The notes: generated by a model from the sequence alone, not told the origin. Shown: positions 29,150-43,117, numbered from the stretch's first letter. The stretch is 58,500 nt of DNA from Chrysomallon squamiferum (GCA_012295275.1 CM022669.1:6213989-6272488), one strand, 5' to 3'. A program made the numbers and translations.

Positions 29150-32100
29150 TTAATAATAGGGTCTTCTTGGATTATTCTGAAAAAGAAACAGAATTATTTT
29201 ACACTTTTGTTATTAATTGGTGGAATTAAATAATTCCTTCAGTATGCAGGGTTTTTTTTTATATCCTACATTAAACCAGTATAATCATCTGAATTGTTCA
29301 AATCACATCCAAATTTATAATTATTTGTTTGACTATTAGTATTTTTTTTTTTAAATTTTAAATTATTATTATTATTATTATTATGTTATGACATACTGAT
29401 CAACCAAAACCAGTCTTGTTAATACAAAATCTAAAGTTTAAACTGGAAGGGTTTTTTGGGGAAAAATTTACTAACCAGTGGATTGGGTCGGAACCTGTAC
29501 GCCAACATCATTCTCTTCCTGAAAGCATCAAATTCATCATCATCTGCTTCCAGACTGTCAGGTCGCTCTATGCCCAAACCATGACCATCGACTGCAGTTC
29601 TACCCCTGAACAGTCAAGTTTTAGTTATCAAAATCAAAATTTAAAATGTCTTAACAGATAAAACAACCTTCAAAACAGCACATGTATTAATCTGTCTGTC
29701 TATGCATGTATGTATCTGTTTAATATCTATTGATCTAACTGTATATATATATAGATAACATACACATTCTACAAATTCACAAAAATCCTCTTATAACCTT
29801 CTCATTTTATATTTTTTAATACTTGGTAATTAAAGGCAACTCCCTGAGAAACACCACCCACACAAAATATCTGCATGTTGATAACTTACTTGTTGACTGG
29901 CTCAGTGATGCCTTGTCCTTCTGGTCCCAGACCTTCGCCTTCTTTCCAACCAAGTTTCTGCAGCATTTGAAATCCAAGGTTCTCACATGTTATCTTGAAT
30001 TCCTTGTACTCTGAGTAATCTGGTTCTCGGCCTTCTTTCAAAGCCTGTATCAAAACAGTTTGATTTTATATAAATAAAATAAGTGCACTCACTCCGTGTG
30101 TGTGTGTGTGTGAGAAAGGAAGACAGAGACAGTAATAAAGAGAATATAAAAACTACTCATTTATTAATTGGTATCTTTATATTAACTTAATATGTGTATG
30201 CTTTATTTGTTTTATTATAATTGTATTTTTTTTTTTATTTTTTTTATTGTTCTACACATTAATTTAAAACAGTAATAATCTTTAAAAGTGCAAGGTAATT
30301 ATTAACAGTGAACATATTTCAGAGGAATATTACTAATACTGGTTTAATTTAAGTTCTTATAATTTTCATAATTTATTTTTAAAATAAAAATTTAAAATTT
30401 TAAAAATGGATTAATAAATATTTATTCACTTACAACATATTTTGATAATTAACAGATTCTGTTACTGCTAGAATTACTATTAAAGTATCTAATATGTTTT
30501 GTGAAATATTTAATTTAGAAGAGTATCAGTAATAAATTGAAATGTTAACTGGTTATTAATTCAAAGACTTTTACCTTAAATGTCTCCATAAATCTTTCCA
30601 GTTCATCAGGAGGCAGGAAGTCTCCAATGAAATGCTTTCCTCGATTTGAATCTGTCAGCTTTTCTGCCCACTCTGTTAATCAAAAATAAATATTAAATAT
30701 GATTAAATATCAGTTATTAGGTTGAAATGTTTATAATTCTTAATAAACTTGTTTTACATTAATTTTTATGGATTAACTTAGGATATTTATGTTTGCTTTA
30801 TTTTCATGATAGTAATTTTTTAAAAACTGCAGGAACACAAATGATAATAATAGCATTATTAATAATAATGAAATAGGTTTGTTTTATATTCATATATACA
30901 TTTAGTTCCTATTATAATTTCTTCTATTCTTGTACTAAGTATGCTAAATATACCCATGAATCCAAAATGTATTAATTGTCTGATCATTTTAGTTATTTAT
31001 TTATTTATTTATTTTAAGGAAACAATTAATCATATGCACTGATAGGAATGCAATGCATTGGAGCTTAAACGCATCAAAAATAATCTTCAACATTTCAGTT
31101 CAAGCTAAAAAAACTGAACTCAAGTGGGAAAACTGGCCCACACAGAATCCACCAAACCACTGATTATAATAATAAAAACAAAGTTACCTTTCGTGGCATT
31201 CATCTCAGCCATTCTCTTCTTGTGTTCCCATGTACCACCCTCTGTGTCTTCATCCGAATCGTACTCGTATCTTGGTTTCTTGGTTGACATGATGCTTGCC
31301 ATCATGGCTGCCTCACTGGCCTTCTTCTGTGCCAGAATCAGTTCATACATCATGTTCATCTAACAAGTAAACACACACTGATACAGTTTTAGAAGTAACT
31401 GCAGTTGGGTATCGTTTGTGTTTTATACTTGTGGAAAGCCAGAGAAAGCTCAGTGACCATACTACAGGTTATATATATCATTTAAAACAATCTTTATACA
31501 AATCTTTTCAAGCAGTTTTTAGACATGTCTTTTCAAACAAATCATTATACATATCTTTTCAAGCAATGTGCTTTTCTCCAGATAGCATAATTGCATATCA
31601 TGACATATATACCAGCCACTGAATACTGCCTGTAATTGGAAGTAGCAAACAGGCAAACCAGAGAGGATTAATCCATGACCCACTGTTGAACAGATAAACT
31701 CACTAACACAGATTTATATCTGCTTGCTTCCTTATTATGTTATCAAAACTTAGGCAAATAAATTTTGTTGTAAATATGATACTGAACAGTTTAAATGTAA
31801 TTAGTGGCTTAATACATAATAATTTTTTTTTAACTACTTGTATATAAGTTAATGTGCACACATGGAATAAGTTATTGTTTAAGATAAAAAAAAATAAAAA
31901 AAATCCTTGAAGTAACATCTGTTATCAGCTTAGAACTAAACTAAATTTAATATATCAGTTGCTAACATAAATGGATGCTAAAGTTAAAACAATAAATAAT
32001 CAGCCATCTTACCTCTTTCTGCTCTCGAATTTGTTTGAGCTGTTCTGGAGAGATGTCATCACTGCCAACCATCCTGCGAGCAAAGTCCTGCATTGTCGGG

Positions 32101-35100
32101 TAATGGTGAACTGCTACAAGCAACACAGAGCAGAAACATGGTAGTAATTGTGATCTTACCTGCTACTCTGTACAACCACTGTTAATGGATGATGTCTCAG
32201 TGAAGGCAATTAGTTAAAGCGAGTCTTCAGTATCATTAACTAAGAACTGAGTGACCTGGAGTACTTTAAATATTAAAATCTCCAGTAATGGTGGATACTG
32301 ATGTGGTGGGTTTTCTATTGTAGGGTTTTGTTACATCGAAAGGTTTTTCAATTATAGGGATTAGTTATAGTCATTGAAAAGTGAGTTTTCCATTATTGGG
32401 ATTAGTTTTATGCACTGACAAGTGGGTTTTCTATTATATGGATTAGTTAGTCATTTGAAAGGTGGGTTTTCTATTATAGGGATTATACAGTCATTGAGAA
32501 GTGAGTTTTCTATTATAGATATTAGCTAAACACACTGACTGGCCGATTTTTTATTACAGGGATTACTTACAGACATTGAAACATGAGTTTTCAGTTACAG
32601 GGATTACATATATGAAAGGGTGAGTTTTCTGTTAATGTGATTAGTTACAGATACAGAGAAGTGAGTTTTCAGTTACAGGGATTTGTTATAGACAAAAAGA
32701 GGTGAGTTCTCAATAATGAGGATCAAGATAAATGCAAATAGTTGAGGTACTGAAAAGGGACTTCTCAGCAAAACAAACTAGTTACAGAAACAGAGTTTTG
32801 AATCCTCAATCAGATAGGATTAGTTCAGACATTAACAGATAGTTCATTAACAGGAATGAGATGTATTTATAGGTCAGTTTTTAGTACACTGTTGTTAACA
32901 TCAAGAATCAAGATCTCAGTAAATGGATTATATAGAAACAGAGGCAAGAAATAAACTGCCTTCAATAAATAGATACTTGACAGATATTTACAGATTAAAA
33001 GGTATGGTCTCAACAATGGTAACAAGTTACACGTTAAAAGACAGTTCTAAACTGGTGGTGACATATTAGTTACAATATGAGGAAGAAAATTCTAAGAATT
33101 ATTTACAGACTTTAAATGTATAAAATCCAGTGAATTTGTTGCTACCTTTGTTAGAAAAAAAGGAACCAACTAGATTTGATTGCCTGCAATTCTTTTAACA
33201 TTTTCCATAGAAAGAACTAAATAAAGGTAGAATTAGTGAATTAGTTGGGAAAAAGATGAATGTATAGTAACTGGGTTAGTTACTGACACATAATATAACA
33301 TATGGTGAAGATGTAATAGCTATGGTAAGTAAAAAATATAAAACTTAACATTACCACTTTTGGTAAATTAATTTTGTTAACAGGAATGAAGTCAGTAATT
33401 GTGGATTACTATCAGTTCCTGGGTTCTTTGTTATGCTGGATTATAAATGATTCAACAATTCTTCCATTGTTCATAGTAGTATTCATTTCATACATTCATG
33501 TCTTAATTCCCTGATGTAGGCATCATAAAGATGAATTATGCATAAACAAGATCACTTTTTGAAAACACACATAATAAAATATCAAACATGTTTTGTGTTT
33601 TGAGAAAACTAGAAGAAGTTATAAAACCCTAAACAGGAAAACAATTATCTTTCTTGAAGTTCTTCTAAAGAAAAGAAACGACAAAAAGAATATTCAATTA
33701 GAGATCAACATTAAAAACGTGTAGTAGGATAAATACATTTTTTTTTAATGAATATTAAAATTAACCTTAAGTGTAAATAAAAGAGAAAGTTTTAAAAAGT
33801 AATACAAATACCTTGCACGGGAGGTGTGACAGTAGCAATGCCACCTAGTTGTATACCTGTAGCAATTCCTGGGGCTGATGGAATTCCTGGTGCTAAACCA
33901 GGAACTCCGGGTATTACAGATGCTACACCAGGTGTACCTGCTATGACACCAGGGGGAAGGGCAGACAAGTCTGACACGGCAGGGTTGTTCTCTTCAGGCC
34001 AGTCACCCCAGCGAGACTTGCGCTTCCTCTTCTTTTGTTGTGTTGACGATTCTCCTACAAAACATGTAGCAAGTTTTAAAATTACTTTAAAATATAAAGT
34101 TATAGCCCTTACTATGTGTAAAACAAATAAATAAAAGAAGAAACGAAAATACAGTAACTTCAAAATTTAATTTTGAGAGGTCTTTTAATACATTTTGTTA
34201 TAATGTAACATTCATTGTTAGAATTTAGAGGCTAACTATGAATTATATTACTGCATTTTAATTACACTAAAATAGAAAATATATTAAGATATGGTAACTC
34301 TGCAATGATTTACCAGATGTCATTAATATTAAATAATAAGTTAATCATTAGCAACATGGTTTGCATTTCTATATTACAAATACCTTATCAAAAAATAGGA
34401 AATTTAGTCTCTATGAGCATCTTGTTTTATTGTCATAATTTTTTTTTTTTTTGACAATTCAATATTAGTTTATTAGAAAACAATCATTTCAAATTATAAT
34501 ATTTACGGGTTAAAAAAAAACACAAGTGAATGTTAACAATTTAACTATTTAAATAAACATCTGAGTTACCTTTTTCACCAGACTCTTCACTTTTTGAAGG
34601 CTGTTTTTCTTCACCAACATTTTTATCACCAACTGTAGACATTTCTTCCTTCACCTTCACAGTAGACACAGAAACAGCTTTTGTCTCTTTTGAAATCAAT
34701 GTACCATTTTCACTTTGTTCTTGTTTAATATTTTCCGTTTTAATTACAACATCATCAGCATTTTCCTTTCCATTTTGTTTATAAGCGCCATGGCTGGTAT
34801 CCATCATTTGTCCCACATCACAACTATCTTCAGTCATTTTGCCTTCATCGAACTTCTCCTTTTTTGGTATCATCTGCTTTTCAGGAAATTTCTTCAAATC
34901 GTTGTCGTTAGCAGTTTTTTCAGATTCCTTCAGCTCAGGGTGCCCATCTGGAGTTGATACTTCAGAATCCAAATTTCCTTGTGCTGTTTTTCCAGTTTCC
35001 TGCTGCTGCTCACTCTTCAATCCCTGTTCTTCTGGAAAGTCCTCAGTCTTAAAAGATTCATGTGTAGATGCCACTGGTGAAGAAACGGCTTCATCTTTCT

Positions 35101-38100
35101 TCTTCCTTCGACGTCTTTCTCTTGCTTTCTCTCTCTTCCTTTTTCTTCTCAGTCTTCTTGCTCGTCTCTCTTCTCTTCTCAGTATCTTCCTTTCTTTTCT
35201 TTTCTCTCGACTGATGCTACGAATCTTCCAGCGGAAATATTTGTTTGTGTCACTGTTGGTGTCATAAAGAAACCTGAAATGATAAAAATAAGCAAAAAAA
35301 GAGATTAAAAATAATAAATAATACAATAAAATAATAGCGGCCATATTTATAATTATTGTCAATACTTACTTTTTTAAAATGGGACTGAATTTAGAATATT
35401 ATTAGCTTTCTTCTTTTTTTCTTTTTTTTAATATTTTTTTATTATCTATTTATTTATTTATTTTAAATTTTAGAAATAAACTTTTCAAAAAATGGAATAA
35501 TTACAAATTTAGCTTGATCAGTTTGTCATAAAAAGCTGATATAAAACTTCCTGAATTATTATTTGTGTGCTCCAAAATTCTATTCTTGTGAAATTTACCA
35601 CCACACAATAATTGCTTTCTCTTTCAGTTTGGTTTCTGCCTGAAGTTCTTCATTACAATTAAGATCATTTCTTTCTCAGAACACTCACCAGAAAACAGCC
35701 TTTCCTCGGTTCTCCTCCATAATTCTATCCTCTTCTTCTTTGCCCTTGTCAGCAATCACCTCAGCCAGATGGTCGCACATCTTCCTCATGGCAGGACCCT
35801 CTGGGGGAGAGACTAGAAGAACCCTGTCAGAATCCTATACTTCTGTGTCAAAAACTTCATATCTAATAAATATCCCAGAAATGGCTTTACGATCAAAGCA
35901 GAGGACCAAATTCCCTGATGAGCCATAACACGATGCAATACACAACATCCAAAATACCTTTACACGAGCATTTTGAATTCTGGGATGCCTGATATCGGCC
36001 CCGACCCTCTTATACATAAATAAATATGATAACTTAATACAATTCACTAAAAAAAATAATAGAAAAATTAAATTCAAAATACTACATACAATTCTACATG
36101 CATTAAATTTTATTTTTATTATGTCAACAGAATTCAAACTGAGCAAATGCATAAAATAAACAATTTACTTTAATTAATTAAAAGTAAAAATCTCCAACAA
36201 TAAACCAGAACTGACAACATTAAAATACCAACACCTATTGCTTGTATTCGACTTTCTGAGGGAATTTTTTTTTTTCCTTCTGTTTATAAATATCTAGGTA
36301 CCTGGTGAATCTATGCTATCATCTTCTGTGGATGATGTAGACAGAGATGAACTGGATGACAATGACCTTGTGTAGCTCCTGTCACTGCTGCTGTAGTACC
36401 TGTGATGACGTCCCCGACTTGACGATCTGCTTCGACCACTGTCATCAGACGAATGTTTTCTCGACAGCGACCTGCTTGATCCGTTCCGTTCCCTTGACGA
36501 CCGACTTCTGTGTCTTGACCGGCTTCTCGAATATGAACTGGATGACCTTGAAGATCTCCGAGAACTGCTCCCTCTGCTTCTGCTTCTGCTTCTGCTTCTA
36601 GAATGTCTGCTTCTTGATGAACGACTTGACAATGAGCTGGAACTGAGGGACCTCTTTCTGGGCAAGTGACTGTCGAATGGACTCGATCTCGAGTCGTAAG
36701 AATCATTATCTTCTCGGAAAATATTTACACCGTCTTCTTGCAACAGCTTTTTACCAGTTTTCTCCCATGATTCATGTCTGTCTTCCTCAACTGTTCCCCT
36801 CTTGGGGGTTTCCTGTGGGGCTGGGGGCAGGGGTGGTGGTGGAATGTTTTGCACCATGGTTAGCATTGCTGAGTCAGTGCTGAAATAATATGTTACATTA
36901 GCTGAAATAATCTCAGTAAATCATTCAACAAAAGGCAGTTAACAGCTTTAAATTTATTAATTTGCTGAGTAAGACAGCCAAATGTATGTCAGTTTGTGTC
37001 TCAGCCTACAAGGTAGTTTCAAATATCAAATGTGTGAACAAAAGAATATGATGCATGCTTTTTATGACAATAACTATCAATATTATTAAGGATTAATTTA
37101 ATTACTAATAAAGGTAAGAAAAGAACTAATAAATCACGTAATTCTTGTGTATAGGTATTTCAACATATGTACCATTTACAGGTTCAATTAATCATATTAT
37201 TAGGAAACTAGAACAAGTCAACAAATTTATGTTCACCTGCTTGGAGGCACAATCTGCCCACTGACTGTCTCTCTCTTTGACCAGTGATATTTAGCTGCAA
37301 AAAATAGAGAATTTAAATTATTTAATAGAAAATTTCAATATAAGGATCTTGTTACATCGTCTCTGTCTTATAATACCCATAAAGATTACTGATTAACTCA
37401 AATAACTAACATATTCTGATATTTCTAAGTAATTTACCAGACAAACAAAAGCTGAAAAAGATTAGTTTAGATAAGCAATTACTGATTGAAACTGTAAACA
37501 GGCTAATGTTTGCATTCTGCATTAATCATATGACTCCTGTCACATTCCTGCTCACTCCTAAACACAACAATGAATTCATCGTTTTGAAATTTAATAATAA
37601 AGTAAATCAACTCACTTGGACTATCATCTGTAGGTGAGAATGGATCATATACGGTTCTGTGAATGCTTCCATTGTCACCTGAAGTAACTATTTCTCTGTC
37701 TCTCCTTCCCGGGCCATAGGACTCATTCCTGCCTTCTCGTTGTGTTGTGTCCCTCTCATTCATACTCCTTTCTCTGTAACACTCTTTCTTTTCCATTTCA
37801 TGTTTCTGCTGTGTTCCTCCACTATTTCTGTTAGTGCTCTCTCTAACTCCTCCTCCGACATTATGCACTGGAACTATTTTCTCGCTGCCTGGTTGAGCAA
37901 ACTGTTGTTGTTCGTCATCACTGTCGCTGTCTCCCATTTTGGGGACAGATGTGGAGGCATTTGCTTTTGGTGATGCAACTGCACCTCCAACCATTGATTT
38001 CTTAGTGAACATCATCGTAGGTAAGGGTACAAATGGACTCAGTTTGGGTTTATTGGATTTCTTTTCTTGTTCAGGTTTAGGTGATGAAGATTCACCTGAA

Positions 38101-39005
38101 AATGAAAGGTAAAGAATGGTATTTATTTATTTATAGAATAATAAATGAATGGATGAAGGATGGATTTGTGATCTCTCAATGTAATTTTATAACATTACAC
38201 CACATACTGACAATCTTCTGTAAAGGCCACAGTTGTGAGTGGTTAAAGAGTAACAGTGAAACTAACAGAAATAAAACTTAAAACATACCAAACAAAGAAT
38301 GTTATTTTTCACCAACAGAAACTCTGCAGTTTTCACACAAATCTTTAGTTATGTATCAAAAACTATTTATCTTGGATGGCTACATGTAATTATTTCTGTT
38401 GCTGGCTTGATTTCCTTCTAGTGAAATCTTACTGTATTACTTATTAACAACTGTTCAATAATAACACTGCAGTTATTTTACAAAAATACTCACTATTTTT
38501 TAAGGCCTGCATTTGTTTAAATTTCTCCAGAAAGCTGCCATCATTAATAAATGGAGGTGCAACTGGAGTCTTAGTTTCTAATGGAAGTGAAGGGCTGGTC
38601 AGTTGACTTGTCTTCAGTCCAAAATTAGGTATCTTTCCTTTCCTAAATATAATCATAAATACTTTTTACGATTTCAAGATTATGATTTCAAGATTTTGTT
38701 TTTTTGTGGGGTTTTTCTTACTAATTTGTAACCTAGTAATTAATAATAAAAACAAATAAATGGCTATCTATCTATCTATCTATAGTTCTTATTATTTTCT
38801 AAATGTTGTATGCAAAAGTTATACAAGTGCTTAATGTAATTTTAAGTAATGTTTTTATTTATTATTGATCAGTTTGTTATAAATAATCATTATTTTATAT
38901 TACTGTTATTATTTAATTAGTAACTAACAAAACTGCTAATGCATGAGAACATTAGAATGATATTTATTTAATCATTTAGAACATATTAAAAAATGTAATA
39001 AAATA

Positions 39006-39054
<49 letters not shown>

Positions 39055-39262
39055 CTCACAATCCACCCATACGTCCAGTTATTTTTTTCTTTTGTATTAT
39101 TGGTAATTGTGATTGTGTTTCAATATTTCCTTCTACAAGTTTCTTCTGTGCTGCAGCTAATTTCTCCTGAATTTTTCGTTTTTTCTCTTCAATAATTCTT
39201 TCTTGTTCGTTCATCTGTTTCATTTTGGACGTATACCGTCCATACATCCCTGAGCTATCCAT
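29150..39262 (-). CDS. SUGP1: SURP and G-patch domain-containing splicing factor SUGP1 (fifteen coding exons)
   Basis: Exons in transcript order: 39262-39060, 38642-38494, 38095-37616, 37294-37237, 36879-36302, 36046-35958, 35834-35689, 35273-34570, 34054-33812, 32113-32013, 31359-31188, 30672-30575, 30044-29890, 29605-29476, 29176-29150. Lengths sum to 3333 bases, an uninterrupted 1110-residue frame. SUGP1 works in early spliceosomes with SF3B1, its G-patch activating the helicase DHX15. Seen here: NDGSFLEKF (~105); a proline run then RS-rich tract (~308-485); one SURP (~527-585, [18 protein letters not shown]...[13 protein letters not shown]); a Lys/Arg helix; the [12 protein letters not shown] (~811-819); [32 protein letters not shown]; the G-patch (~1028-1075, [15 protein letters not shown]); and the end [15 protein letters not shown]. 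Human SUGP1 is 645 residues with two SURPs. The 36046 acceptor is the least certain junction, chosen because it alone keeps phase. Confidence 0.93.
32304..32740. repeat. Diverged ~40-bp minisatellite in a SUGP1 intron
   Basis: About eleven tandem copies of a roughly 40-bp unit resembling GTGAGTTTTCTATTATAGGG followed by ATTAGTTATAGTCATTGAAA. Copies begin near 32306, 32341, 32382, 32422, 32461, 32500, 32540, 32583, 32619, 32661 and 32701. More decayed units may extend to about 32900. It lies in the intron between exons 33812-34054 and 32013-32113. Confidence 0.8.
36302..36879 (-). CDS. SUGP1: SUGP1 exon encoding a proline run and a long RS domain
   Basis: This 578-base exon starts after a TTTCAG acceptor and ends at CCAG before GTACCT. 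It encodes [11 protein letters not shown], the run [11 protein letters not shown], an acidic linker, then more than 100 residues dominated by Ser-Arg, Arg-Ser and Ser runs, ending DDSIDSP. RS domains mediate interactions between splicing factors and are phosphorylated by SR kinases. Vertebrate SUGP1, as I know it, has no comparable tract at this position. Confidence 0.85.
39008..39053. repeat. TAA microsatellite beside a SUGP1 splice donor
   Basis: About 15 perfect units ending a few bases from the donor of the first SUGP1 coding exon (39060). Confidence 0.9.
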
Positions 39263-39900
39263 TGTCGCTTTTCAATTAACAAATGCAACAAATGTCATTA
39301 AGACGGTTCAACTATAGTTTCTGTTTTGCTTAAAAGTGAAACAATAAGCTGAATAATTCACATCTGCTTGTTCCAACTGTTTGCCAAAATATTATATTGC
39401 AAAAAATAATAACATTTTCTCTTGTTTCTTTCAATCTCAATATATTTATGTAATAGTTTATTAATAAAACTTCTTAACGGGGTAATCAAAAATATTTAGA
39501 ATCAACAAGAGAGTAAGTCTTATCTTTAAAATCCACACATCGAGCACAGAATGTTCAACTCTGCTCAACCATTAATTTTTGGCTACATCCTGTTAGGTAT
39601 TTCCACCTTTTTACAGGCGATTCACAGTAGCATTCAGTTATAATGATTTGATTGGTTTTTATAGTGATTAGCCTGTTTTGATAGTTAATATCTGTAAAAG
39701 TCAGTTATTCATAGGACAGGTCATCTTGAACAGTCACTTTTCATAAGCATATCAAAACAAAAACACGAAATCTCGTTAAATACATATGTCTGTTTTCCGC
39801 AAACCTGTTTTCTTTTATGAACTCGAGAAGTGAACTATCTTATTACTAATATACAGTATTATAATGTGTATAAATTATATATAATTACATATATATATAT
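39263..39900 (-). promoter_or_regulatory. 5' flank of SUGP1
   Basis: Presumed 5' UTR and promoter of SUGP1, defined only by position upstream of the ATG at 39262. No TATA, CpG cluster or classical box could be assigned. A 16-bp copy of the start-codon context recurs inverted at 39920-39935, reported separately. Confidence 0.3.
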
Positions 39901-41844
39901 AAAGCGACTATATATATATAAAGCGACAATGGATATATATTTATATAAATATAATTTTTTTAAATTAATTATTTTTTTGGTAAACCATTTACTGTGATCA
40001 TTTATGGTTAAAAACAGACCTTATCTATCCCCGGATAAGTATTTATTTTTAAATGTATATATATATATATATATACAGCTTCGTCTGTTGGCTTCGCAAA
40101 TATTGATCCACCCTTTAATTAAAGTAAGAATACAGATCAAACAGGGCTACAAATAATTAACACTGACTTCAAATGAAAAACCCTTTTGACAATTTTGAAG
40201 GAGGTATCTTCAAAAACAATCCAGATATTCTGCATTTATGTATGATATCCTCTATTTTTTACCGAAACTTGTGTTTTTAACAAACTGACAGTATGTCAAC
40301 ATTGGTATTTATATATATATGTTTTTAATGATAGGGATACATTTTTTTTATTAATTTTTTATTTTTTTTTTTTTTTTTTTTTTTTTTATATGGAATGTTT
40401 ATTGGAACAAAAACATTAATCAGATACTAAAAAAAAAGAGAAAATATATATAAATATTATTCCGAATATGTGTACTAACGATAAAGTATGACTGACGAAA
40501 AATTATCTGCAGGTGTTGCGTATATCCCTCTCCGCCTGTGTGAATCTCCAGTTTATACTAAAGGCGTTTTTGACATTATTAAAAATTAAATTATCAAGTA
40601 TATCGAATTTCACAGTCTACTTTTACTACTAATTTTAATCTAGAATAATTGACACAGGAGCTAATATGATAAATGAGACAGAAAATAATGTCTAGGTTTT
40701 TATTATTACTTTTTTTCTTTTCTTTTTTTGTTTTTCTTTCTTTTCTTTTTTTTTCTTTTTTATTATTATTATTATTATTATTTTTTTATGACGAATTAAA
40801 ATTAGAAACATAAATTTAGCCATAATTAGAACAAGGAAAAATTAACAGTCGTAGTATCGAATAGTGACCACGTTATTATAATAAATCCAGCAAGAGAATA
40901 AATAATAATTCTGTAAATTAATCAAATACTTTATAAATAAATAAAATAAATACCATCCACCTACATGTATTTCATTTAAAATAATTTAGTCTACATATAT
41001 ATATTTAGTTGTTTGTTATACTTACAGTTATGCGAGTGTATTCGATAGTTATACCCTAATATTTATGATAATTCTCGTTTATACCCGTCTGGGATGTATG
41101 GGATGCATGTATGTTACAATGACGCGCGCGCACGCACACACACACACACACACAAACAGAACACGCAAACAGAAGAATGTATAATATTTATAGTAGATAT
41201 ATATATATATCACATCTCGTAAACTAGTCATGCCTCTTATAATAATATAAAATCTATATTCCGTAAACATTAAATACTAGTCTATCTAGTTAGCGTTTTC
41301 TTTGTGAGCGTGTGTGTTTACCTCTACAAAAATGACTGATATTACAATAAAAATAAAATATAAAAAAAGAAGGAAAGTAAAACAAATAAAAAATAAAAAA
41401 TAAAATGAGGTAAAATGCAATTTCCATATGTAGGCGAGGAGTTTATCTCTGTTCTTATCAAAATTATATTTAGCCATTTTTTTAAATAGCATCCAAAGTA
41501 CACTTTTAAATACCCTGTCCCGTAGATCCGATTTGGTTTTCCATCCGTTATTTTACCCTATTTTTACGTACGTAAACTCTCCGGCATTTATTGTTGCCTC
41601 CCTTAGAACATCATCACTGCTGCAGCCTAACTTTCCTCAACAATTCTAATCATATATAATGTCTGATATTATCATTACAATCCTATTTTCGTAGTTACAA
41701 TGGTTATGTTAATAATAAATAAATAAAATAAAAAATAAATAAAATAATAAAAAATAAAACAACAACAACAACATCAATAATAATAATAATAATAATAATA
41801 AAAAATGTCTGCTCACTGTATCCAGTACACATTAATGATTAGAT

Positions 41845-41849
<5 letters not shown>

Positions 41850-41931
<82 letters not shown>

Positions 41932-41932
41932 A
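41850..41932. repeat. Long CT microsatellite
   Basis: Almost uninterrupted CT dinucleotides over about 80 bases with one CTAT interruption. Confidence 0.95.
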
Positions 41933-42161
41933 TTAAAACAGATGTACATTTATGTATAAAATCACATCAAAAGCCATATGATCAGAATTTATTTTATTAT
42001 TCTTGATAATATATTTTTTACATACACAAATACAGAACCATACATTTTTCAAGTAAATCGTTGAAACTGAATAATGAAAAATTTGTTTTTTATAAATAAA
42101 ATTAAAAATGTAATAAAAAAAAAAAAATTAAAATGATAATTAAAACAATGTAATTAACTAA

Positions 42162-42197
<36 letters not shown>

Positions 42198-42647
42198 AAA
42201 CTAAAATAAAATAATGGCAAAATAACAATTAAAATTAATTAATTAATAACAATTCGTGTTATCTAAGAAAATAAAATAAATTAAATAAAATAAAATAAAT
42301 AAATAAATAAACTTTCACTTTAAAAATATTACAAAAATGAAGTTTAACAAATAATGAATTTCGTAATTAGCATTAAACTTTAATTGTTTATGTCAGTAAT
42401 AAATTAACATTCTCCTTATTATTTACAGAAACAATCTCTAGAAAACCATTTTTGAAGCGTTTTCACAAATAGTAACAGTCTGAAGTGTTGTCTTTGAAGC
42501 ATTGTTGTATTGTTATGTTCCTTATCATTCGATAATTTCTTCCCGATTTTCATGATTCATTCGGTCGAGTCATTATTTTTAATTAACTTTTAAGATTTAT
42601 ATTCATTACCTTTATTAAGAACAGTGTGTTGCAAAAAAATAAACAAA

Positions 42648-42679
<32 letters not shown>

Positions 42680-42969
42680 AATAAAATTGTATTAAATTAA
42701 AATGCAATTAAATTAATTACAATAATTATATTATCGTTTGGTTGTTATTTTCTCTCCCAGCCATCTTGGAATTCGGCTAGTGCTCACTTCCGTTTCGTTA
42801 TAATTATGACCTCTTTCTTGTTATTATTCTATATTTTGGAGTTGTGTCATGGCTCAATACATCCTGGTATTTTACATACGAATTTTCCAGTTTCTCTTGA
42901 CTGAAAAAATAAAATGAAATAAATAAAATAAAAAGTGTAACTATTAGTAATGACATTTTCATGAACTTT

Positions 42970-42988
42970 ATAATAATAATAATAATAA

Positions 42989-43044
<56 letters not shown>

Positions 43045-43059
43045 ATAATAATAATATTA

Positions 43060-43117
<58 letters not shown>
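42970..43117. repeat. Compound TAA-TAG-TAA-TTA repeat with inverted halves
   Basis: TAA units change to about a dozen TAG units, return to TAA, then switch to a long ATT run. The AAT and ATT blocks are complementary, so the tract can fold back on itself. Confidence 0.9.

Noticed and set aside
33826-34134. 102-codon plus-strand frame with collagen-like GxPG pattern
   Set aside because: Antisense of the Gly/Pro-rich SUGP1 exon 33812-34054; the minus-strand frame carries the conserved ULM.
34839-35267. 142-codon plus-strand Ser/Phe/Leu-rich frame
   Set aside because: Antisense shadow of SUGP1 exon 34570-35273, whose Lys/Arg/Glu codons read this way on the other strand.
36311-36706. 131-codon minus-strand frame rich in Glu/Ala/Gly
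   Set aside because: Alternative frame of the RS-domain exon; it does not keep splice phase with neighbouring exons.
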